A stretch of 64,000 bases of DNA from the NCBI GenBank assembly GCA_046351395.1, contig JAXLYP010000041.1, forward strand, positions 7,949 through 71,948. The letters are read 5' to 3'. This document shows positions 27,155 through 35,991 of the stretch, in pieces. The notes under the pieces are model-generated. The model was not told the origin of the DNA. It saw nothing but the letters and a program-made list of their open reading frames with translations, and did not search any database. Position 1 is the stretch's first letter; each line of letters opens with the position of its first letter. Source of the stretch: CAYYKK01 sp046351395 (GTDB taxonomy: Bacteria; Myxococcota_A; Polyangia; Polyangiales; Polyangiaceae). The position numbers and the translations under genes were made by a program.

Positions 27155-27985
27155 TCAGGGGTGCGCGGTCTTCCAGCAGGGCAGGACGTGGAACGCGTCC
27201 CCGCACGCGGACGCATCCGTCACGTTCGCGGGCTGCTGGAGGCACGCGAGCACCGTCGCGTCGCACGCGGGCGCCGGCCAGGTTTCGTAGGCGTCTCCGT
27301 CCGTGATGTCGATCGCGCGCGTCTCGAGCTCGATCGTGAGCGTGCCCTTCACGGTCGCGCCGCTCGCCGTCGTCACCGTCATCTCGACGGGCGTCTTCTT
27401 CGCGATGATCCCGCCGAGCGGCTGGATCGGGACGTCGATGCGCCACGTCTTGGCGCTGGTCACGCCGGCGTTCGCCGCGCCCGCGATCGTCGCCGAGGCG
27501 GCGGTCAGCGCCTCCGTGTAGGTGCCCTTGAACCGCTGGAAGGCCGCGCCGCCGACCACCACGGACTGGGCGTGGAGCGAGACCTTGAGCCCGGCGGAAG
27601 AGGAGGCGACGTGCGCCTTCACCCCGAGGTCCCCGCGCGCCACGAAGTGCTCGCCCGCGGTCGTCGTGATCGCGAAGAACGCGGGACGGCCACCGAGGAA
27701 CAGGCCCGTCTCGCTCGGGCCGAACTTCGACGTGAACGACTTCGGCGCGTCGTCCGTGGAGCCGACCTCGTCGTCCGGGATGAACGCGAACGCGCGCTCG
27801 ATGCCCTGGTTCACGACGCCGTGCACGCGCGCCACGCCGTCCTTCGGCGCGAGCACGTTGAGCGAGACCTTGAACGCCCCGATCGTCGCGCTCAGATCCT
27901 GCTCGTCCGCGACCTCGGGATCCTCCGCGTCGCACCCCGCGAGGCCGAGGATCGAGGCGGCGAGGATCGCGTAGGAGAGTCGCAT
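27155..27985 (-). CDS. Lipoprotein of unknown function
   Basis: A 276-residue protein from ATG 27985. The signal peptide ends LGLAGCDAEDPE, a good lipobox with Asp-rich flank. The mature protein is beta-rich with alternating Thr/Val (VEMTVTTASGATVKGTLTIEL), and the C-terminal 40 residues contain four Cys (CDATVLACLQQ, ACGDAFHVLPCWK), suggesting two disulphides. No family is recognised. Its 5' end is 48 bp from the start of the YjbQ gene on the opposite strand. Confidence 0.8.
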   Translation of the reverse strand: MRLSYAILAASILGLAGCDAEDPEVADEQDLSATIGAFKVSLNVLAPKDGVARVHGVVNQGIERAFAFIPDDEVGSTDDAPKSFTSKFGPSETGLFLGGRPAFFAITTTAGEHFVARGDLGVKAHVASSSAGLKVSLHAQSVVVGGAAFQRFKGTYTEALTAASATIAGAANAGVTSAKTWRIDVPIQPLGGIIAKKTPVEMTVTTASGATVKGTLTIELETRAIDITDGDAYETWPAPACDATVLACLQQPANVTDASACGDAFHVLPCWKTAHP

Positions 27986-28033
27986 GCCCCGTGGGTACTC
28001 GACGCCACCGGGGATCGCAAGTACTGCCAACGG

Positions 28034-28444
28034 GTGCACCGAGGCGAGCTCCACGTCGCGACGCGCGGGCGCGGCACCTACGACATCACGCGGGACGTCG
28101 CGCGCGTCGTCGGAGAGAGCGGCGTGCGTGACGGCCTCGCGACGGTGTTCATCCACCACACGAGCGCGTCCCTCATCGTGTCCGAGAACGCGGATCCCGA
28201 GGTCCGGCGCGATCTCGATCGGTTCCTCGCGCGCCTCGTTCCGGACGGCGATCCGCTGTTCCGACACGTCGACGAGGGGGACGACGACATGCCCGCGCAC
28301 GTCCGCAGCGTGCTGACGCAGACGTCGATCGGCATCCCGATCGAGCGGGGCTCGCTCGCGCTCGGCACGTGGCAGGGGCTCTACGTGTGGGAGCACCGCA
28401 CGGCGCCGCACGACCGCCGGATCACCGTCACGGTGATGGGCTGA
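28034..28444 (+). CDS. YjbQ/UPF0047 family protein
   Basis: A 136-residue protein, full family length. GTG 28034 is chosen because it puts about ten residues before TRGRGTYDIT, as in known members. Family landmarks are present: FIHHTSASLIVSENADPEVRRD, HVDEGDDDMPAH and GTWQGLYVWEHR. The family has been associated with thiamine-phosphate synthase activity and with metal binding, but the cellular role is unsettled. It is followed 2 bp later by an unrecognised gene, so the two likely form an operon. Confidence 0.88.
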   Translation: MHRGELHVATRGRGTYDITRDVARVVGESGVRDGLATVFIHHTSASLIVSENADPEVRRDLDRFLARLVPDGDPLFRHVDEGDDDMPAHVRSVLTQTSIGIPIERGSLALGTWQGLYVWEHRTAPHDRRITVTVMG

Positions 28445-28446
28445 GC

Positions 28447-28908
28447 GTGGCTCACGTCCTGCTCGATCACCCCGCCGTGCGCGCCGCCGCGCTCGGGCGG
28501 GTCGTCGTGACGGCGTGGCACTCCGCGCCCGAGGTCGACGTCATCGCCGCGCTGGAGGCCGCCGTCGAGCCACACCACCTCCGCTTCCCGGACGGCGGCG
28601 CGCTCGTCGTGGTGCCGAGCAAGGAGCAGCCCACGCCCGAGGCGCGCAAGGCGCTCCAAGCGTTCCTCGAGCGTCAGGGCGATCGCCTCGCGGGAGCGAC
28701 CGCGCTGCTCGCCGTGACCGGCATCAAGGGGTCGCTGCTCCGCACCGCCGCGAAGGGCGTGATCGCGGCGATGCGCCTGCCGTTCCCGATCAAGCTGTCG
28801 GCGTCGGCCGCGGAGGCCGCGACGCAGGTGATCGAGCTCTTGCGCGCGAGAGGCCTGTCGGCGCCGAGCGCGCGCGAGCTCGAGCGGTTCATCGAGCATC
28901 CGGCTTGA
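28447..28908 (+). CDS. Unknown cytoplasmic protein
   Basis: A 153-residue protein with GTG start, 2 bp after the YjbQ stop. It has alternating beta and alpha stretches (ALGRVVVTAWHS, DVIAALEAAVEPHHLRF, ALVVVPSKEQP, EARKALQAFLERQG) that look like a STAS-type fold seen in other myxobacterial regulators, but I cannot name the family with confidence. No signal peptide. It is convergent with the following lipoprotein gene, with 3 bp between stops. Confidence 0.72.
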   Translation: MAHVLLDHPAVRAAALGRVVVTAWHSAPEVDVIAALEAAVEPHHLRFPDGGALVVVPSKEQPTPEARKALQAFLERQGDRLAGATALLAVTGIKGSLLRTAAKGVIAAMRLPFPIKLSASAAEAATQVIELLRARGLSAPSARELERFIEHPA

Positions 28909-28911
28909 GCG

Positions 28912-29745
28912 TCAGTGGAAGACGTGGCCGCACGCGGGCGCGCCCATGCCGCCTTGCGAGGTGCCGAGCCACATCTGGCCGAGCGTCAGCTTGCCGCCGC
29001 TCACGGTGAAGGTGCCCGTCCCGTCGATGTCCTTCGGCACGTAGTTGCCGGAGTCGACCGTGAGGGTGAGGGCGTTCGTCCCGAGGTCGAACGCGTACGT
29101 GCCCCAGTAGTCGACGTAGAGCTCGAACGGCATCCACGTCACGCCGAAGGTCCCGTCTGCGCGGAACACGAGCTCGCCGATCGGCGACTCCGGCGCGATG
29201 GGCGCGTTCGTCCCGCACGCGAGCTCCGACTCCTCCGACCACGCCCCGACGAGGGGGTTCGATTGGGGCGTGTACACGTAGACCTTCGTGGTCACGAGCC
29301 TCCGGCCGTTCTCCACGTCCGCCGTCACGGTGAACACCGACCCGGCGGGCGTGGATGGATCGATCACGAACACGCCGGTCACCGGATCGATCGTCGCCCC
29401 CGCGGCGGGCTCGGACGAGTAGACCGCGCACGCGTCGACTTCGGTGAACGTGTAGCAGCACGCGACGGTCCCGACGCCGAAGTCGATCGTGTCGCCGGGG
29501 TGCGCGCCGTAGCTCGGCTCGATGCCGAGGGAGAGGGCCTGGACCGTGTCTTCGGGGAGCGGCGCGGTGCAGTCCGCGCCGCCCGCTCCCGTGCTGGAGC
29601 TCGTGCTCGTGCCGGAGCTCGTGCTGGAGCCCGAGCCGGAGCTCGTCGAACCCGACGAGGACGTGGTGGACGTGTCGTCGTCGCACGCGCCGATCGCGCA
29701 CGCGCCGACGAGGAGGAGAAGGAAGGAGAAGGAGTTTTTTCGCAT
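28912..29745 (-). CDS. Lipoprotein of unknown function, operon with upstream lipoprotein
   Basis: A 277-residue protein from ATG 29745. The signal ends in a lipobox (AIGACDDD) followed by a Ser/Thr/Gly linker of about 30 residues. The mature domain is beta-rich and includes a Cys pair (VACCYTF, VDACAVYSS) and the segment GVFVIDPSTPAGSVFTVTADV, which resembles an Ig-like fold, and then a C-terminal part like a lipocalin-type 'GTYAFDLGTNALTLTVDSGNY' barrel. Its start is 2 bp from the stop of the upstream gene, so they are co-transcribed. Confidence 0.8.
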   Translation of the reverse strand: MRKNSFSFLLLLVGACAIGACDDDTSTTSSSGSTSSGSGSSTSSGTSTSSSTGAGGADCTAPLPEDTVQALSLGIEPSYGAHPGDTIDFGVGTVACCYTFTEVDACAVYSSEPAAGATIDPVTGVFVIDPSTPAGSVFTVTADVENGRRLVTTKVYVYTPQSNPLVGAWSEESELACGTNAPIAPESPIGELVFRADGTFGVTWMPFELYVDYWGTYAFDLGTNALTLTVDSGNYVPKDIDGTGTFTVSGGKLTLGQMWLGTSQGGMGAPACGHVFH

Positions 29746-29747
29746 GA

Positions 29748-30692
29748 TTAGCTCGGCGGGACGGTGGGCGCGCACGTGGAGACGCCCGCGCCCACGATCG
29801 TGAACCCCACGTCGGGGATGTAGTTGGTGTCGAGATCGTTCGTCCCGGGGACGTACCGGATGACGCGGCTGTTGTTGAACGTATCCGCCGCGTAGAGGTA
29901 GAGCGCGCCGCCCCAGAAGCTGAACGCCCAGCTGCTCGGGGTCGGGAAGCCAGTGACCGTGTTGTCGGACACGATGTTCGCGTTCGACTTGTCGATCTGC
30001 GCGACCCGCACGGGGTTCGTCGTGAAGTAGCCGAAGAGGCGCGCGTCCCCCGTGCCCGTGAGCTCCGCGCTCTGGCCCTGGAGGTTCGGATCGTTCGAGA
30101 ACGCGCCGATCGGAGTCACCGTCTTCGAGACCGTGTCGATCTTCGCGAGCCCGCCGCCCTGGATCCCGTCGATGAACAGGGTCTCGTCCGTCGAGCCGAC
30201 GGCGTTCGTCGCGAACCCCATGCCGATCTGCTGGTAGGGCGCCTGCAGGTCGAGCGCCTTCTTGCACCCTGTCAGCGTGTCGAGGCTCACGGTGTGGACC
30301 GAGCCGATGTAATTGATCCAGGCGACGAGGTTGCGGTCGACCGCCATCGAGTTCGGCTGCGCGCCTCCCGCGTTGCAGTCCGGCGACCCCAGCAGCGTGA
30401 ACTTCTTCGAGGGCGGGTCGAAGCTGTAGATCTCGTTGTCGCTCGAGAACACGTACACGAGCTTCGACGCCTCGCTGCAGTTGTCCATCGAGCTGCCCGT
30501 CGACGCGGTCCCGAAGCCCGTGCCCGTCGATCCGTTGCTCTGTGCGAACCCGCTCGTCGTGCCCCCGGACATCGTGGGAGAGCTCGCGGTGCTGCCCGTT
30601 CCCCCGGCGCCGCCCACGCCGTTGGTGCCGGCAGTGCAGCCGAGCATGCCGATCGTGAGCGCGACGGAGAGGAGGGGAGAACGTCCAACCAT
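29748..30692 (-). CDS. Lipoprotein with beta-propeller-like repeats
   Basis: A 314-residue protein. Its signal ends in LTIGMLGC, followed by a long Gly/Ser/Thr linker to about residue 70. The mature part has several repeats with the pattern 'L.Y.F...N.IYSFDPPSKKFTLLG', 'NLVAWINYIGSVHTVSLDT', 'GLAKIDTVSKTVTPIG' and 'ALYLYAADTF', which look like beta-propeller blades. Proteins like this sit on the outer surface and bind ligands. No catalytic motif is visible. It is the first gene of a two-gene operon. Confidence 0.8.
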   Translation of the reverse strand: MVGRSPLLSVALTIGMLGCTAGTNGVGGAGGTGSTASSPTMSGGTTSGFAQSNGSTGTGFGTASTGSSMDNCSEASKLVYVFSSDNEIYSFDPPSKKFTLLGSPDCNAGGAQPNSMAVDRNLVAWINYIGSVHTVSLDTLTGCKKALDLQAPYQQIGMGFATNAVGSTDETLFIDGIQGGGLAKIDTVSKTVTPIGAFSNDPNLQGQSAELTGTGDARLFGYFTTNPVRVAQIDKSNANIVSDNTVTGFPTPSSWAFSFWGGALYLYAADTFNNSRVIRYVPGTNDLDTNYIPDVGFTIVGAGVSTCAPTVPPS

Positions 30693-30712
30693 CGGCCGAG
30701 CATATCAGTGCT

Positions 30713-33130
30713 TTAGCGGTGGAACCCGGCCGGATCGGTCCCCATCCCGTCGGCCGGCGGCGCGTCCGGATCGGGCGGCTCGTCGGGGACGGAGGGGTCG
30801 CGCATGGGCGTGGGCTGACCGCGCACCACGATCTGCTTGAGGCCCTCCTCGAGCTCGTCGTCCGTCACGCGCTTCCCCTTGTTCGCGTACTTCATCAGCA
30901 TCCGGAGGTGGCTCGTCCAACCGCCCGCGAGCGCGCCGCCGGCGGCGAAGTGCTGGACCTGCGGCGCCGGCAGGATCGAGCCGAGGAAGAAGGCCTGCGA
31001 GATCGCGAGCCCGCTCGCGCTCGTCCGGAAGTAGGAGTTCGCCGCCGCGCCCACGCCGTAGATCATCGGCCCGAGCTCCACGACGTTCAGGTAGAGCTCC
31101 ATGATCTGCGTCTTCGTGAGCGCCTGCTCGAGGTACATCGTGAGCACGGCCTCCTCGAGCTTGCGCGAGATCGTCTTGTCGCGCTCGAGGTAGAGGTTCT
31201 TCGCGAGCTGCATCGAGATCGTGCTCGCGCCCCGCACGAACTTCCCGGTCCGGAGGTTCTCGCGGATCGAGTTGTGGATCGCCTCGTGGTCGAACCCGTC
31301 GTGGCGCTGGAACCGCCCGTCCTCGCACGTCATCACGGCGGTCTCCATGTAGTGCGAGATGCGGTTGTACGGCGTCCAGCTCGGGGTGCCCGGGCCGGTC
31401 GTGATCTCGGTGCGCTTGCCGTCGGGCGTGTAGACCCATCGCTTGAACGAGTGGGTGAAGTTCTTCACGTCCACCTGCGGGGGCACGCTCGTCACCCGGC
31501 AGCTGTTCGAGAGCGTCCAATCGAGGTCGAAGTCCTTGTCGAGGTTCGACGTGTCGAAGTTGGCGTGGCCCTTCAGCGCGATGGACCCCGCCATGCGGAT
31601 GCCCTCGATCGTCGGGAAGAGGCCCTTCGGCGCGGAGTCGACGAGCGTCTGGCACGCCGTGAGCGGCACGTCGAACGTCGACCGGAGGCGGAACTGGAGC
31701 GGCTTGTCGGGCTGCGGAGGGGCGAGGCGCGTGAACTCGGCGTTGCCGTGCAGGACGAGCGCGCCGATCTGGAGCTCGCCGTCCTCCACCTTGGCGTGGG
31801 AGAGATCGAGCTCGACCGCGGCCTTGCCGCGGAACGAGAGGCGCATCTCGCGCACCGGTGAGGTCGAGATCGCCTTCACGTCGAAACCGAGGTGCTCGAG
31901 CGTCCCGTCGCCCGAGACGCTCAGCGTCCTCCCGTCGGCGGAGAGCTCGACGCGCACGTTCGCCATCAGCGTCGTCGCCGCCACGTCCGCGAGGTGCATG
32001 TCACCGTCGCGCAGGCCGAGGGTCGAGAGCGTCAGCGGGCCGCCTTCGAGCTCGACGACGAACGGCTCGCCCACCGCAGGGGCCTTCGTCCTGACCACGA
32101 GCGTCTTGCCGTCGGCGCTCGCGCTCGAGCGGTATTCGGCGGAGAGCCGCCCGTCCGTGTGCCCGAGCAGGAACGTTCCGGGGCCGAAGTTGAACTCCGT
32201 GGTGCCGCGCCGCACGTGCGCGGTCACGCCCCCGAGCTCGATGGTGGCGGCGCCCGGGAGCGCCTTCTCGACGAGCGGCAGCGCCGCCATTAGCCGATCG
32301 CGGAGCGCGACGGCTCGCACGGTCGCCGCGCTCGGCGGGCCGGGCACGATCGGCGCGGGCGGCGTGACGACCTTCGGGCTCGGCGCCTTCTTCGGTGGAG
32401 CGACAGGGGCGCTCGACGACGCGGCGGGCGGCGGGGGAGGGGGCGGCGCGGGCTCCTCGTCGAGGACGACGTTCGCGTCGAGGCCCTTCGTGGAGAGCCG
32501 CTTCAGCGTCTCCTCGCCGTCCACGCGCGCGATCTCCACCACGGCGCCCGTCGCCTCGAAGGCCTGCCCGCGGGTCGCGAGCTTCGCCTTCTCGGCCTCC
32601 AGCAAGAACCCGCCGTCCTTCCGGGTGAGAGCGAGCCCGGTCAGCGTCGCGGCGATGTCGTTCGGGAGCGCGTCGATCTGGACCGTCAGCCCCTTCGCGT
32701 CGATCTCGGTGCCGGGTGCAGCCCCGGCGCTCGACTCTCCTTTCCCCTTCTCGATCCGACCCTTCAGCGCGCGGAGCTCGTCCTTCACCTTGTCGAGGTC
32801 GCCCGTCACGACGATGTCTCCGCCGCGCACGTGCACGACGCGCGGCGCGCCATCGATGACCTCCACCTCGCGGAGCACGATCCGGGCGGACGGCAGATCC
32901 TCGAGCTTCACCCCGACGTCGCTGAACACGACGCGCTTCCAATGCACCTCCACGGAGCCGATTTCGAGCTCCGCGCCGTACCGCGCGGCGGCCTGCTTCG
33001 CCTTGTGCCGCACGTACGGGCCGACCCCGAGCGCGGCGCCGAGCGCGAGGAGCCCGACCAGCGCGAGGGAGCCGAGGATCGCGATCTTCCAGCGCTTCGA
33101 CAAAGAAGAGAACGGGTTCCTGAGCTTCAC
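30713..33130 (-). CDS. GT51 peptidoglycan glycosyltransferase without transpeptidase domain
   Basis: An 805-residue protein with GTG start at 33130 (GGAAG ten bases upstream); ATG 33205 would add 25 residues. An N-terminal membrane segment (IAILGSLALVGLLALGAALGV) is followed by about 500 residues that resemble an AsmA-like, lipid-carrying beta-taco region with a Pro-rich linker (PPPPPPPAASSS) near residue 225. The C-terminal 260 residues are a GT51 domain: CEDGRFQRHDGFDHEAI (first Glu), GASTISMQLAKNLYL, KLEEAVLTMYLEQALTK and ELYLNVVELGP. No penicillin-binding transpeptidase domain follows. It polymerises glycan strands from lipid II at the inner membrane. Confidence 0.88.
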   Translation of the reverse strand: MKLRNPFSSLSKRWKIAILGSLALVGLLALGAALGVGPYVRHKAKQAAARYGAELEIGSVEVHWKRVVFSDVGVKLEDLPSARIVLREVEVIDGAPRVVHVRGGDIVVTGDLDKVKDELRALKGRIEKGKGESSAGAAPGTEIDAKGLTVQIDALPNDIAATLTGLALTRKDGGFLLEAEKAKLATRGQAFEATGAVVEIARVDGEETLKRLSTKGLDANVVLDEEPAPPPPPPPAASSSAPVAPPKKAPSPKVVTPPAPIVPGPPSAATVRAVALRDRLMAALPLVEKALPGAATIELGGVTAHVRRGTTEFNFGPGTFLLGHTDGRLSAEYRSSASADGKTLVVRTKAPAVGEPFVVELEGGPLTLSTLGLRDGDMHLADVAATTLMANVRVELSADGRTLSVSGDGTLEHLGFDVKAISTSPVREMRLSFRGKAAVELDLSHAKVEDGELQIGALVLHGNAEFTRLAPPQPDKPLQFRLRSTFDVPLTACQTLVDSAPKGLFPTIEGIRMAGSIALKGHANFDTSNLDKDFDLDWTLSNSCRVTSVPPQVDVKNFTHSFKRWVYTPDGKRTEITTGPGTPSWTPYNRISHYMETAVMTCEDGRFQRHDGFDHEAIHNSIRENLRTGKFVRGASTISMQLAKNLYLERDKTISRKLEEAVLTMYLEQALTKTQIMELYLNVVELGPMIYGVGAAANSYFRTSASGLAISQAFFLGSILPAPQVQHFAAGGALAGGWTSHLRMLMKYANKGKRVTDDELEEGLKQIVVRGQPTPMRDPSVPDEPPDPDAPPADGMGTDPAGFHR

Positions 33131-33316
33131 GGCACGACGGCTTCCGAAGGAGCCAAGGTTAGCAACGCTCGACCCCCCTGGGCCAAGCCCGGGTCTTTGT
33201 CCCATCCGAGGCGATCGCGCTAGCGCTCCCGAACGAGGTGCGGCGTGGCGGGCCGACCGTGTGCGTGAGGCCCAAAGGCTCCTCGTCCGACGCGCGGTCG
33301 GCGTACCCTCCGCCGC

Positions 33317-34097
33317 GTGATGCTCCCGCGCCTCCAGCTCTTCGAGCTCAACGATCACCCGGCCGTCCCCCGCGTCGTGCGCGAAACGATCGTGGACGCG
33401 CTCACGCTCACGTTGAAGTGGGGCCGGATCCTCGACGGGTTGGTGGACCCCCTCCTCGCGTTCGCGCGCGCCTCCGGGGCGACCAGCCTGCTCGACCTCG
33501 CCTCGGGCGCGGGTGGACCGGCGGATGTGATCGCGTCCGCGCTCGAGCGCCGGGGAGAGCGGCTCGAGCTCCTCCTGACGGATTTGTTCCCCCGGGTCGC
33601 GCCCTGGCGCGCGCTCGCGGAGAGGCACCCCGGCGTGATCGACTTCGTCGCGGATCCCGTGGACGCGACGCGCATCCCCGAGGCGCTCGCGCGCGGCCGC
33701 GCGCGTGATCATCAACGCGTTCCACCACCTGCCGCCCTCGCTCGCGCGGGGCGTCGTCGCGGACGCGATCCGCGCGCGGAGCCCGCTCTTCATCTCGGAG
33801 GGCTTCGAGCGCAACCCGCTCCGGTTCCTGGCGTTCGATCCGGGGGGGATGGCGGCGCTCGCCGCGACGCCCGCGCTCGCGGAGCGCGATCGGCTCGCGC
33901 GCGCGCTCTTCGTGTGGGCCACCCCGCTCGCGCTCGCGGCGAGCGCGTGGGACGGCGTCGTCAGCACGCTGCGCGTCTACTCGGAGGCCGAGCTCCGCGA
34001 GATGACCGGCGACGCCGAGACGCACACGTGGACGTACGGCACGTACGACTTCGCGCCGTTCGGTCGCGGGACGTACTTCTACGGCGTGCCGCGCTGA
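33317..34097 (+). pseudogene. SAM-dependent methyltransferase, frameshifted
   Basis: The frame starting at GTG/ATG 33317-33320 encodes a methyltransferase N-terminus (LLDLASGAGGPADVIASAL, ELLLTDLFPRV), then around 33697-33705, in the run GCGCGGCCGCGCGCGTGATC, the homologous reading moves by one base into the frame that encodes VIINAFHHLPPSLARG to TYFYGVPR. Joined, the product is about 260 residues, the usual size for a class I methyltransferase. A one-base insertion in a GC-rich palindromic run fits either a real null allele or a sequencing error. Its 3' end overlaps the convergent CBS gene by 19 bp. Confidence 0.82.
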
Positions 34098-34906
34098 GCG
34101 GATCCGCCGCTCACGGCGCGCGCGAAGTCGAGGGGCGTGAGCACGCCCGCCGCGCGCCGATCCTCGACGACGAGCACGCGCCGAGCGCTCGCGGCGCGCG
34201 CGAGCTTGGCGGCGCGGTGGAGCTCGGCGCGCGAGTGCAGGCACACGAGGGCCGGGTTCATCGCGTCCTCGACGCTCGTCGTCCCCGGCCGGTCCCGCGC
34301 GAGGAGCGCCTCCGTCTGGCCGATGAACCCGATCGGCCAGCCGTCCTGGTCGAGTACGGTGAGGCCCGAGACGTGCGCCTGCGCGAGCCGATCCGTCGCG
34401 TGCGCGACCGTCGCGTCCGCGGGGATCGTGTAGAGCGGGTGCGACATCACGTCCTCGATCGGCGTCGGCACGCGCGCGGAGACGATCGCGTCGAGCACGT
34501 CCCGCGTGCTCAAGACGCCGATGATCCGCCCCTCCCGCTCGACGAACACGCGGTGCACGCGCTCCTCGACCATCCGCGCCGCCGCCTCGGAGACGATCGC
34601 CTCCGCGCCCACCGTGATCGGCGCGCGCGCGCAGAGCTCACCGACCGACTGGGCGGGGAGGGGCGCGAGCTTCTCCTCGTGACCGGCGGCCTGACGGCGC
34701 GCCGCCCGCAGCAGATCGGTGCGCGAGACGACGCCGACGGGGCGATCGCCGTCGCGGACGAGCGCCGAGGAGACCCCTCGCTCGCGGAGGACGCGCTCGA
34801 CGTCGCGGAGCGTCGACGCGGCGTCGACGGAGATCACCTCCTTCGTCATGTGTCGCTCGACGTGGCTCTCGATGCGCGCGAACGGCCGACCCCTCGAATG
34901 CGTCAT
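34079..34906 (-). CDS. Four-CBS-domain protein
   Basis: A 275-residue protein from ATG 34906, with GGCGAG just upstream. It is made of two Bateman pairs: CBS motifs at about residues 20-70 (MTKEVISVDAASTLRDVERVL), 90-140 (PITVGAEAIVSEAAARMVEERVHRVFV), 150-205 (VMSHPLYTIPADATVAHATDRL) and 210-265 (AMNPALVCLHSRAELHRAAKL). CBS pairs bind adenosyl nucleotides and regulate attached or partner proteins. No effector domain is attached here. It is convergent and overlapping with the broken methyltransferase gene. Confidence 0.9.
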   Translation of the reverse strand: MTHSRGRPFARIESHVERHMTKEVISVDAASTLRDVERVLRERGVSSALVRDGDRPVGVVSRTDLLRAARRQAAGHEEKLAPLPAQSVGELCARAPITVGAEAIVSEAAARMVEERVHRVFVEREGRIIGVLSTRDVLDAIVSARVPTPIEDVMSHPLYTIPADATVAHATDRLAQAHVSGLTVLDQDGWPIGFIGQTEALLARDRPGTTSVEDAMNPALVCLHSRAELHRAAKLARAASARRVLVVEDRRAAGVLTPLDFARAVSGGSAQRGTP

Positions 34907-35013
34907 GCGCTCGCCGCGGTGCAAGGTCGGGGCCTCGCGGACACGCGAAGAGAAACGCGACGCTCAGAATGCGCCGGCGAACGACTTGCGCCGCGTCCGC
35001 ACTTCCTGCGCCG

Positions 35014-35925
35014 TCAGCGCTTCGCGTGGCGAGCGCCGAGCGCGACGAGGACGGCTCGCCCCGCGCGGCCCACGGGGCGCGTCCGACGCCGGTAGAGCCG
35101 CGGCCGGAAGTCGTGCGTGTCGCCCCCCTCGAAGCGAACGGGGCGGAGCTGCCCTCGACCGAGCTCCCCGGTGACGAGGTGCTCGGGCATCCACCCGAAC
35201 CCGATGCCGGCCAGGATCGCCTCTTTCTTCGCCTGAAAGTCGTTCAGGACGACGTGGCTGTTCGGCTCGAGCGCGGCGGTCGAGAGCTCGAGGCGAAGAT
35301 CGGAGCCGCGCACGGTGAGGAGCACGGCGCGCTCGAGATCGCCCACGCGCACGGCCTTCTTCTTCGCGAGCGGGTGGTCGGCGTGCGCGACGAGGCGAGC
35401 GCGCACGGGCGGCAGCGCGGTGGTGACGAGATCCTCGCTCGCGACGGGCACGACGGCGATCATCAGATCCGCGTCGTCGCGCAGGAACGCGGCCTCGACG
35501 CCGCCGAGGAAGTCCGCGCTCACGTCGAGCCGGGTGGGCGCGGCCGCCTGCGTGAGGGAGCGCACCGCCTCGAGGAGGGGCGTCGCGGGGAACACGCCGT
35601 CGAACACGATGCGGAGGCGCGGCTCCCAGCCGGTGCGCGCCTCGTGGACGACGTCGCGCGCGCGCCGTTCGGCGTCGAGCATCGACCGGAGCGCGGGCAG
35701 GACGCGCTCGGCGGCGGGCGTGAGTCGCAGGCGGTAGCCCGTCCGATCGAGCAGCGGCAGGCCGGCGAGCGCCTCGAGCTGGCGGAGCGCATAGAGGAGC
35801 GCGGGGTGCCCCTTCCCGAGCGCGCGCGCCGCGGCCTGGAGCGTCCCGTGGCGCGCGAGCGCGTCGAGCGCGCGCGCGTGTTCGATGGTGAACGCGGGCC
35901 GCTCGGCCGCCGCGACATTGTTCAT
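35014..35925 (-). CDS. LysR family regulator, probable regulator of hmgA-hpd
   Basis: A 303-residue protein from ATG 35925. An N-terminal helix-turn-helix (FTIEHARALDALARHGTLQAAARALG in pieces) is followed by a LysR effector domain, and it ends with a basic C-terminus. It is divergent from the tyrosine-catabolic genes hmgA and hpd with 66 bp between starts. A 25-bp dyad with the LysR T-N11-A pattern overlaps its own start codon, fitting autorepression and control of the catabolic genes. The inducer is not visible from sequence; an intermediate of tyrosine breakdown would be logical. Confidence 0.88.
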   Translation of the reverse strand: MNNVAAAERPAFTIEHARALDALARHGTLQAAARALGKGHPALLYALRQLEALAGLPLLDRTGYRLRLTPAAERVLPALRSMLDAERRARDVVHEARTGWEPRLRIVFDGVFPATPLLEAVRSLTQAAAPTRLDVSADFLGGVEAAFLRDDADLMIAVVPVASEDLVTTALPPVRARLVAHADHPLAKKKAVRVGDLERAVLLTVRGSDLRLELSTAALEPNSHVVLNDFQAKKEAILAGIGFGWMPEHLVTGELGRGQLRPVRFEGGDTHDFRPRLYRRRTRPVGRAGRAVLVALGARHAKR

Positions 35926-35939
35926 GACGTTGACAATGT
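35915..35939. promoter_or_regulatory. LysR operator overlapping the regulator start
   Basis: Perfect 7-bp arms ACATTGT and ACAATGT with an 11-bp spacer, giving a T-N11-A core. The ATG of the LysR gene lies inside the spacer, and the site is 52 bp upstream of hmgA. Binding here could block translation/transcription of the regulator while acting on the divergent promoter. Inferred from pattern and position. Confidence 0.7.
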
Positions 35940-35991
35940 TAGCCGAAGATCGTGACTTTCTCGTCGGGCGCCCGGGCGCGAAGCTCGGCCC

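Noticed and set aside
27110..27155. A further copy of the CTAGAGCACC element near the end of the small coiled-coil gene
   Set aside because: Only the first ten bases match (CTAGAGCACG), the interior block and other end are absent, and the TAG there is simply the gene's stop codon.
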